DNA from: Fulvivirga aurantia
Lineage (GTDB): Bacteria > Bacteroidota > Bacteroidia > Cytophagales > Cyclobacteriaceae
NCBI RefSeq assembly: GCF_009711475.1
Contig: NZ_SMMD01000897.1
Span: forward strand, 1 to 14,574
Direction: 5' to 3'
Length of the DNA: 14,574 nucleotides
The notes under the pieces are model-generated. The model was not told where the DNA came from. It saw only the letters and a list, made by a program, of their open reading frames with translations, and did not search any database. A program made the translations under genes and the position numbers. How positions within the stretch are numbered: position 1 is the stretch's first letter; each line of letters starts with the position of its first letter. Of the stretch, positions 12,799 through 14,574 are shown piece after piece.

Positions 12799-14574
12799 TT
12801 ATTTCTTTTTCAATGAAGCTATCTCTTGACTTAGAGCACTTACTTTATCCATGGCCTCTTTTCTTTCGGTAATATCTCTTGAGATGACCGAGGCGCCTAT
12901 TATTTCCTGGTCAGTATTTTTTATTGGATCACAATAAATCTTTAGATAAAGCTTCTTTTCTTTGGTTGGTCGTTCCTCTTCCAGTGTGAAGCGCTCTCCA
13001 TTTAAGGCACGATCGTAGCGTTCCTTCCATAAACTTTTGGCCTCAGCGGGTAGCTTATTGAGTATATTTTCACCTGGCTCGAGGCTTATGCCAGATTCTT
13101 CAAATCTTTGTTTTATCACCCTATTGGCCACAATGATTTGGTAGTTATTATCAATGGCAAAGTAAGTATCCTGAGTGTTATTGATCATGGCATCAAGTAC
13201 ATAGCCTTTTTGCGTCATTTCCTCTTCAAGCCTCATTTTGTCTGTTATATCTCTTGAGAAAATTGAGGCTCCGACTATAACTCCAGCATTGTCTTTAATC
13301 GGGTTTATAAAATACTCTCTCCAGGAGTTCTCTCCTTTTACTGAGCTTTTTAGTGTAAAGTTGAGTCGCTCACCATGGAGTGCCTGGTCATAATAGCCTT
13401 TCCACTCTTCGCGTACGTCTCCAAGCATATCCAGGGCATTAGAGCCTTCGCCCAGTCCTTCATATTGAGTACCTATGTACCGGTTTTTCACAACATCATT
13501 CATCACTATTACCTTGTAGTTATTGTCAATAGTAATAATTGAGTCTGTGGTATTATTTATCAAGGCATTGAGGTTGGCTTCTTTTTCTGCAAGCTCTCGC
13601 TGGTTTCTACCCATTTCTTCCTGGGTTGCCTGCATTTCCTCCATATTTTGCCTCATTTCCTCTTCCTGAGCCTGCATTTCTTCAGTCATCTGTTTAGATT
13701 GCTCAAGTAATTCTTTGGTCTGCTGATTCGTCTGAGCAGAAATAACTGTGGAGGCAATGCTTTCACCAACTTTTTCTAAAAACTCCATGTCGGTCTCTCC
13801 AAACTCCTCAAAAGAGGCCATTTCGATGCAGCCAACGATTTCTTCATTAGATTTTAGCGGTACAATTACAAGACTTGTAGGGTTAGCCAGACCAAGCCCA
13901 GAGGTAATATTGATATAGTCTTTTGGAAACTCCTTCATGTAGATGGTCTGCTTCTCAATAGCAGCTTGCCCCACGAGACCTTGCCCCAAAGCAATCCGCT
14001 TTTCCATGAATTTTTTACGGTCATACGCGCGGCAGGCTTTTAGCTCCAGGTACTCTTCATCTGTATTTTCATCTTTATAAAGTATGAATACGCCCCCCTG
14101 GTTGGCTTTCATATAGTTTACCAGTTTTCCAATTACCTGATCACACAGCTCTGTGAGATTATCTGCATTGTTTCTTAAGATTTCTCCAATCGAAGCCAAA
14201 CCAACATTTACAAACCTTTCTTTCGCCTCACGCTCTGCAGCTTCTACCAGGCTATCCCGCATGTTCATGAGTGATTCACCAAGCTTATCGGCCTTTTCGG
14301 CTTCATAAGTGGCGTTGAGGTTGCCCTGGCTTATACTATTGGCAAAGTTTATATTCGTATCCATCAGCTTGAGTTGCTCTTCCATATTAAGCTGACTAAT
14401 TCCTGCTTCTTTGGTTTGATTTCGCTGGAGTTTAGACCAAAGCATACACAAACCCGCGTAAAATGTTAAAATGGATATATGTAGAATAACATTCGTGGAA
14501 GACAACTCAGGCACATTTGCCAGAAAGCCGCTGAGCTCCGAGCCGGTCAATTGCATATAGAAGATGAATAAAAA
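12799..14574 (-). CDS. Membrane-anchored HAMP-like/GAF/PAS/PAS sensor protein, 5'-truncated
   Basis: Signal-sensing protein whose frame stays open to the right edge. An internal ATG at 14556 would give 585 residues, but the six codons before it read FLFIFY, like the end of a membrane helix, so the true start lies outside. Numbered from that ATG: a short extracytoplasmic loop (1-22), a membrane helix (about 23-42), a HAMP-like linker (about 60-112), a GAF domain (about 118-273; LGQGLVGQAA at 190-199, VGCIEMASF at 241-249), a Met/Glu/Gln-rich coiled coil (275-328), PAS1 (about 328-440) and PAS2 (about 453-565), each ending in SRDIT, and a final coil ending in LKKK. There is no histidine-kinase, GGDEF, EAL, cyclase or methyl-accepting domain. 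It probably signals by pairing with another protein (inference). It converges on the hydrolase with a 5-base gap. Confidence 0.85.
   Translation of the reverse strand, partial: FLFIFYMQLTGSELSGFLANVPELSSTNVILHISILTFYAGLCMLWSKLQRNQTKEAGISQLNMEEQLKLMDTNINFANSISQGNLNATYEAEKADKLGESLMNMRDSLVEAAEREAKERFVNVGLASIGEILRNNADNLTELCDQVIGKLVNYMKANQGGVFILYKDENTDEEYLELKACRAYDRKKFMEKRIALGQGLVGQAAIEKQTIYMKEFPKDYINITSGLGLANPTSLVIVPLKSNEEIVGCIEMASFEEFGETDMEFLEKVGESIASTVISAQTNQQTKELLEQSKQMTEEMQAQEEEMRQNMEEMQATQEEMGRNQRELAEKEANLNALINNTTDSIITIDNNYKVIVMNDVVKNRYIGTQYEGLGEGSNALDMLGDVREEWKGYYDQALHGERLNFTLKSSVKGENSWREYFINPIKDNAGVIVGASIFSRDITDKMRLEEEMTQKGYVLDAMINNTQDTYFAIDNNYQIIVANRVIKQRFEESGISLEPGENILNKLPAEAKSLWKERYDRALNGERFTLEEERPTKEKKLYLKIYCDPIKNTDQEIIGASVISRDITERKEAMDKVSALSQEIASLKKK
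12862..13575 (-). repeat. Tandem duplicated PAS domains within the sensor gene
   Basis: The two PAS domains are clearly paralogous. Matching blocks include LNALINNTTDS versus LDAMINNTQDT, ITIDNNYKVIV versus FAIDNNYQIIV, YYDQALHGER versus RYDRALNGER, NPIKD versus DPIKN, and GASIFSRDIT versus GASVISRDIT. They correspond to roughly 13237-13575 (first) and 12862-13200 (second). Neither shows an obvious haem or flavin-binding signature, so the ligand is unknown. Confidence 0.8.

Noticed and set aside
12771..12810. Possible terminator between the converging hydrolase and sensor genes
   Set aside because: Only a 6-bp A/T-rich stem with an 18-base loop precedes the T-rich run on the plus strand; too weak to call.
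1..14574. tRNA, rRNA, CRISPR, insertion sequence or prophage signals
   Set aside because: I saw no cloverleaf-like sequences, spaced direct repeats, transposase motifs or terminal repeats anywhere in the window.

Overview
The window (about 40% GC by eye) looks like a chromosomal segment of a Bacteroidota bacterium, most likely an aerobic marine or soil member of the Cytophagales (Fulvivirga/Marivirga/Roseivirga-like; this placement is inferred). The grounds are a paired SusC/SusD outer-membrane uptake system, a CPBP protease–DUF2007–CdsA gene string, AT-rich leaders without Shine-Dalgarno sites, a TAnnTTTG-type -7 promoter element, and a GAF/PAS sensor with the Met/Glu/Gln-rich coiled coils common in that group. 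I see no RNA genes, CRISPR arrays, insertion sequences or phage genes.

Left part (1-4477). A 5'-truncated free-methionine-(R)-sulfoxide reductase on the plus strand converges on a minus-strand block. Read in its own direction, that block is CPBP membrane protease, DUF2007 protein, CdsA (phosphatidate cytidylyltransferase), glutamate dehydrogenase and Psd (phosphatidylserine decarboxylase). The first three overlap at their ends and are probably one translationally coupled operon. CdsA makes CDP-diacylglycerol and Psd makes phosphatidylethanolamine; the serine transferase step between them is not encoded here. Glutamate dehydrogenase sits between the two lipid genes, has its own promoter-like element, and ends in a strong intrinsic terminator. 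Both gdh and psd have their stop codon in the loop of the terminator hairpin.

Middle part (4478-6685). A short divergent region with a 14-bp perfect palindrome leads to a DusB-like tRNA-dihydrouridine synthase and an EamA-family transporter on the plus strand. A 233-bp non-coding stretch follows, with several inverted repeats and a stem-loop in the probable leader of the next gene.

Right part (6686-14574). A SusC-like TonB-dependent transporter and a SusD-like lipoprotein form a tight pair closed by a strong terminator. Next comes a secreted alpha/beta hydrolase with a large helical, TPR-like C-terminal half. It probably acts with or near the SusCD pair, but the substrate is unknown and no glycoside hydrolase or dedicated regulator is present. 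Converging on it is a membrane-anchored HAMP-like/GAF/coiled-coil/PAS/PAS protein with no kinase, cyclase or other output domain. Its reading frame runs off the right edge, so its true start lies outside the window.

Most of the window is ordinary housekeeping and nutrient-uptake content. I do not see a convincing new defence or mobile system. The most unusual items are the hydrolase–TPR fusion beside the SusCD pair, the output-less sensor, the stop-in-terminator arrangement, and the dyad symmetries in the non-coding regions.
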